Below, piece after piece: positions 61,072-64,000 of a DNA stretch of 64,000 nucleotides. The position numbers were made by a program, and so were the translations under genes. Position 1 is the stretch's first letter; each line of letters opens with the position of its first letter. This stretch comes from Skermanella pratensis (GTDB lineage Bacteria > Pseudomonadota > Alphaproteobacteria > Azospirillales > Azospirillaceae). The notes beneath the pieces are model-generated. The model made no database searches. It was not told the origin of the DNA and saw only the letters and a list, made by a program, of their open reading frames with translations. The stretch spans positions 4,519,001-4,583,000 of the forward strand of contig NZ_CP030265.1 of assembly GCF_008843145.1 (NCBI RefSeq), written 5' to 3'.

Positions 61072-63272
61072 GCCCTGCGCAGATCCGCGTTCGCCAGGGG
61101 CACCGAGCGGATGCGCTTGCCGGTCGCGGCGAAGATCGCGTTGAGCACGGCGGGCGCCGCCACGAAGATCGTCGGTTCGCCGACGCCGCCCCAGAAGCCG
61201 CCCGACGGCATGACGATGGTCTCGACCTGCGGCATCTCCTCCATGCGCATCATCGGGTAGGTGTCGAAATTCTCCTGCTGGACCCGGCCGTCCTTCAGCG
61301 TGATCTCGCCGTAGAGCAGGGCCGAGAGGCCGTAGACGAACGATCCCTCGACCTGCGCCTCGATCTGCTGCGGGTTGACCGCGTGGCCGCTGTCGGTGGC
61401 CGCGACGATCCGGTGGATCTTCAGGGCCCCGTCGTCGCTGACCGACACCTCGGCGCAGGCCGCCACGTAGCTGCCGTAGCCCATGTGCTGGGACAATCCG
61501 CGATGGACGCCTTCGGGCGCGGGTGTGCCCCAGCCCGCCTTCTCCGCGACCGCGTTCAGCACGGCCAGGTGCTTGGGATGGTTGACCAGCAGCTTGCGGC
61601 GGAACTCCAGCGGATCGGCGCCGGCGGCATGGGCCAGCTCGTCCATGAAGCATTCCAGGTATATCGCGTTCTGGTTGTTGTTCACGCCGCGCCAGAACCC
61701 CGGCGGCACCGGCGGGTTGCGCATGGCGTGGTCGACCAGCAGGTTCGGGACGGTATAGCCGAGCACCCCTTCCGTGCCGCCCGGGTTCAGTCCCTGGAAC
61801 GTGGCGGGGTCGCGCCCGCCCTGAAGCGCCTGCGGGTTGATCGCCGCCAGGATCGACTGGCCGGAGATCCGCATGTGCAGGCCGTCCAGGTTGCCGTCGG
61901 CGTCCAGCGCGCCGGTCAGCTTGCACTGGGTGATCGGGTGGTAGCGGCCGTGGAGCATGTCCTCCTCGCGCGACCAGATCAGCTTGACCGGCGTGCCGGG
62001 CATCTGCTTCGCGATCAGCACCGCCTGCCGGACATAGTCGTGGCTGGACGAGCGCCGGCCGAAGCCGCCGCCGAGGTGGAGCCGGTAGACCTCGCATTGC
62101 GGGATCGGCAGCCCGGCGGCGGTGGACGCGGTGGCGAGCGCCGCCTCCGCGTTCTGGGTCGCGGTCCAGACCTCGCACTTGTCGGCCGTGAACAGCGCGG
62201 TCGCGTTCATCGGCTCCATGGTGACGTGGTGCTGGTAGGGATAGCTGTAGACCGCCTCGATCACCTTGTTGCCGGGCTTGGCGAGCGACGCCTTGATGTC
62301 GCCGGCCTGGTTGCCGACGAAGGCTTCCGGCGCGTCGAGCCCCTCGCGGAGCGTCTCGGCGATCGCCTCGCTGGACAGGCCGGCGTTCGGTCCCTCGTCC
62401 CACTCGACCGGCAGGGCCTCCAGGGCCGTCTTGGCGCGCCACCAGGTATCGGCGACCACCGCCACGCCGGTGTCGCCCACAGCGACCACCCGCTTGACGC
62501 CGGGCATCCCTTCGACCGCGGCGGCGTCGAAGCCCTTGACCTTGCCGCCGAACACGGGGCACTCGCGGATCGCGGCGTTCAGCATGCCGGGCAGCTTGAC
62601 GTCCATCGAGTAGACCTGGGCGCCGTTCAGCTTCTCCGCCGTGTCGAGGCGCTTGACCGGCTTGCCCGCGATCTTCCAGTCCTTGGGGTCCTTGAGCGGC
62701 ACGTCGGCGGGCGGCTGGAGCTCGGCGGCGGCGAGCGCCACCTTGCCGTAGGTCGTGGTCCTGCCCGACGCGGCGTGGGTGATGACGCCCTTGTCCACCG
62801 TGCATTCGGCGGCCGGGACGTTCCATTCATTCGCGGCGGCCTGGACCAGCATCATGCGGGCGGCGGCGCCGCCTTTCCGGACATAGTCGTGGGAATCGCG
62901 GATGCCGCGGCTGCCGGCCGTCTGGAAATTGCCCCAGATCCGGTTGCGCGCCACGTTCTGGCCGGGAGTCGGATATTCGGTCGTGACCCGGGACCAGTCG
63001 CAGTCCAGCTCCTCGGCGACGAGCTGGGCGAGGCCGGTCAGCGTGCCCTGCCCCATCTCGACGCGGGCGATCCGGACCACCACGGTCTCGTCCGGCCGCA
63101 CCACCACCCAAGCGTTGAGTTCGGGCGTCGCGGCCCCTCCGGCAGACCCCATGGCGGCAGGCGTCGCCGCCTCGGCCCCGAACGGGATATGGAAGCCCAG
63201 CATGAAGCCGCCGGCCGCGGCGGCGGAGCCGGCCAGGAAGCCCCGGCGCGACGTCTTGAGCGCGATCGTCAT
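61068..63272 (-). CDS. Periplasmic xanthine-dehydrogenase-family molybdenum subunit (IorB-like)
   Basis: A 734-aa protein with a twin-arginine signal (KTSRRGFLAGSAAAAGGFML). It contains ARVEMGQGTLTGLAQLVAEE, HLGGGFGRRSSSHDYVRQAV, PGFWRGVNNNQNAIYLECFM and the C-terminal GGFWGGVGEPTIFVAAPAVL with the catalytic Glu. The arrangement is that of isoquinoline 1-oxidoreductase beta subunits, which pass electrons to cytochrome c. GGGAGGATGAT precedes the ATG at 63272. It sits in the same transcript as SoxXYZA; its substrate is unknown. Confidence 0.92.
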   Translation of the reverse strand: MTIALKTSRRGFLAGSAAAAGGFMLGFHIPFGAEAATPAAMGSAGGAATPELNAWVVVRPDETVVVRIARVEMGQGTLTGLAQLVAEELDCDWSRVTTEYPTPGQNVARNRIWGNFQTAGSRGIRDSHDYVRKGGAAARMMLVQAAANEWNVPAAECTVDKGVITHAASGRTTTYGKVALAAAELQPPADVPLKDPKDWKIAGKPVKRLDTAEKLNGAQVYSMDVKLPGMLNAAIRECPVFGGKVKGFDAAAVEGMPGVKRVVAVGDTGVAVVADTWWRAKTALEALPVEWDEGPNAGLSSEAIAETLREGLDAPEAFVGNQAGDIKASLAKPGNKVIEAVYSYPYQHHVTMEPMNATALFTADKCEVWTATQNAEAALATASTAAGLPIPQCEVYRLHLGGGFGRRSSSHDYVRQAVLIAKQMPGTPVKLIWSREEDMLHGRYHPITQCKLTGALDADGNLDGLHMRISGQSILAAINPQALQGGRDPATFQGLNPGGTEGVLGYTVPNLLVDHAMRNPPVPPGFWRGVNNNQNAIYLECFMDELAHAAGADPLEFRRKLLVNHPKHLAVLNAVAEKAGWGTPAPEGVHRGLSQHMGYGSYVAACAEVSVSDDGALKIHRIVAATDSGHAVNPQQIEAQVEGSFVYGLSALLYGEITLKDGRVQQENFDTYPMMRMEEMPQVETIVMPSGGFWGGVGEPTIFVAAPAVLNAIFAATGKRIRSVPLANADLRRA

Positions 63273-63294
63273 ATCATCCTCCCAGATTGCGGCT

Positions 63295-63762
63295 TCAGCC
63301 GCGCCCGACGTCGCCGCCGCCGGCGGCAAGCTTGATGGCCGCGCGGATGCGGTTGTAGGTCCCGCAGCGGCAGATGTTGGTCATCTCGGCGTCGATGTCG
63401 TCGTCGCTCGGGTTCGGGTTGGATTCCAGCAGGGCCGCTGCGGCCATGATCTGGCCGGACTGGCAGTAGCCGCATTGCGGCACGTCCAGTTCCGCCCAGG
63501 CCTTCTGGAGCGGATGGCCGTTGTCCGGCGACAGCCCCTCGATGGTGACGATGCGCTGGTCGGCGCCGACGGCGCTGACAGGCGTCACGCAGGAGCGGAC
63601 GGCGACGCCGTCCAGGTGGACCGTGCAGGCGCCGCACTGCGCGATGCCGCAGCCGAACTTGGTACCCGTCAGGCCGACCTGCTCCCGGATCACCCAGAGA
63701 AGCGGCGTATCGGGTTCGACCTCGATGTCGTGCGACGTGCCGTTGATGGTAAGCTGGACCAC
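63295..63762 (-). CDS. 2Fe-2S subunit of the molybdenum hydroxylase (IorA-like)
   Basis: A 155-aa protein. The plant-type cluster is in [16 protein letters not shown] and the second cluster in [16 protein letters not shown] and [15 protein letters not shown]. The GTG start at 63762 has AGGAGG at ideal spacing. It has no signal peptide, so it is probably exported as a complex with the twin-arginine-bearing large subunit. It is the first gene of the eight-gene operon. Confidence 0.93.
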   Translation of the reverse strand: MVQLTINGTSHDIEVEPDTPLLWVIREQVGLTGTKFGCGIAQCGACTVHLDGVAVRSCVTPVSAVGADQRIVTIEGLSPDNGHPLQKAWAELDVPQCGYCQSGQIMAAAALLESNPNPSDDDIDAEMTNICRCGTYNRIRAAIKLAAGGGDVGRG

Positions 63763-63937
63763 TTGATTCCTCCTGTGCCGCCGCCCCTGGGCAATAACCG
63801 GGCGCGGTAACCGCAATCCCATGTAATGAATTGTTCTTTTTGTTGGTAGTTCCAACCAAGATAGACCGTGCGGAAGCAACGCGCAAACACCGCCGGCATT
63901 TTGTCATGACGGCGGGCGGATGCCGGCCCGCCGGCCA
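63763..63937. promoter_or_regulatory. Promoter region of the molybdenum-hydroxylase/sox operon
   Basis: An AT-richer stretch with TTGGT (63843) and ACCAA (63855) forming a short dyad ~85 bases upstream of the GTG. It is a plausible regulator site; no -35/-10 pair could be assigned with confidence. Confidence 0.35.
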
Positions 63938-64000
63938 TCAAGCCTTCGCGATGTCCGCCTCGATCGCCCTCAGGACCTTCAGAAGGTGGTCGGACGTCCC
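63938..64000 (-). CDS. C-terminal end of an unidentified protein (cut by window)
   Basis: The last 20 codons of a minus-strand frame entering from beyond the window: GTSDHLLKVLRAIEADIAKA then TGA. It looks like a helical protein end and could be a regulator, but too little is visible to name it. Confidence 0.4.
   Translation of the reverse strand, partial: GTSDHLLKVLRAIEADIAKA

Overview
The window is 64 kb of very GC-rich DNA. Codon use and gene content (TRAP, TTT and sugar ABC transporters, Sox proteins, PaoC/IorB-type molybdenum hydroxylases, alphaproteobacterial REP hairpins) point to an alphaproteobacterium, most likely Azospirillaceae/Rhodospirillales (Skermanella- or Azospirillum-like). 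That placement is inferred from gene style, not from a marker gene. No rRNA, tRNA or CRISPR array was seen.

Layout. 1-6 kb: 3' end of a PaoC-like aldehyde oxidoreductase gene; a small conserved gene split in two by a nested insertion (a TA-flanked palindromic element carrying an IS110-family transposon); a DUF1003 protein; an HpnW-type FAD oxidase. 6-13.5 kb: cell-envelope glycosylation genes (hexapeptide acyltransferase, GT2, polytopic glycosyltransferase), a GGDEF-EAL protein, thiolase, thioesterase, GNAT. 13.5-32 kb: a D-apiose catabolic locus: NanR-like regulator, ApnL lactonase, a four-gene ribose-type ABC importer followed by ApsD dehydrogenase, then a RuBisCO-like protein, OiaK kinase, ApnO oxidoisomerase and a DctPQM TRAP transporter. 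The proposed flow is apiose, apionolactone, apionate, 3-oxo-isoapionate, its 4-phosphate, and then RuBisCO-like cleavage or decarboxylation. A GGTATSATG-type operator recurs at three promoters of this locus. A 3.5 kb block of unrelated DNA (direct repeats, YHYH peptide, DUF4160/DUF2442 pair with a nonsense codon, an orphan sigma54-driven flagellin) splits the locus.

32-52.5 kb: mixed housekeeping and accessory genes: TetR/SDR divergent pair, VIT1-type membrane protein, DUF2279 protein, epoxide hydrolase, 2'-5' RNA ligase-like protein, methyltransferase, histidine kinase with a periplasmic partner, GH13 enzyme, TctBA permeases without an adjacent TctC, vanadium haloperoxidase, Nudix hydrolase, IlvA threonine ammonia-lyase and a NitT/TauT-type ABC importer. 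52.6-57.3 kb: a compact class II lanthipeptide locus: NHLP-leader precursor peptide, LanM with a Cys-Cys-Gly cyclase motif, and a tandem GNAT acetyltransferase overlapping lanM. 57.5-63.8 kb: a tight eight-gene minus-strand operon joining an IorAB-like molybdenum hydroxylase to a cytochrome c, a flavocytochrome c/SoxF flavoprotein and SoxXYZA. SoxB and SoxCD are absent, and SoxY lacks the canonical GGCGG tail.

Three otherwise intact genes (sugar ABC ATPase, apnO, lanM) each carry a single-base frameshift in or beside a short homopolymer. This may be an assembly artefact and should be checked before any is called dead.
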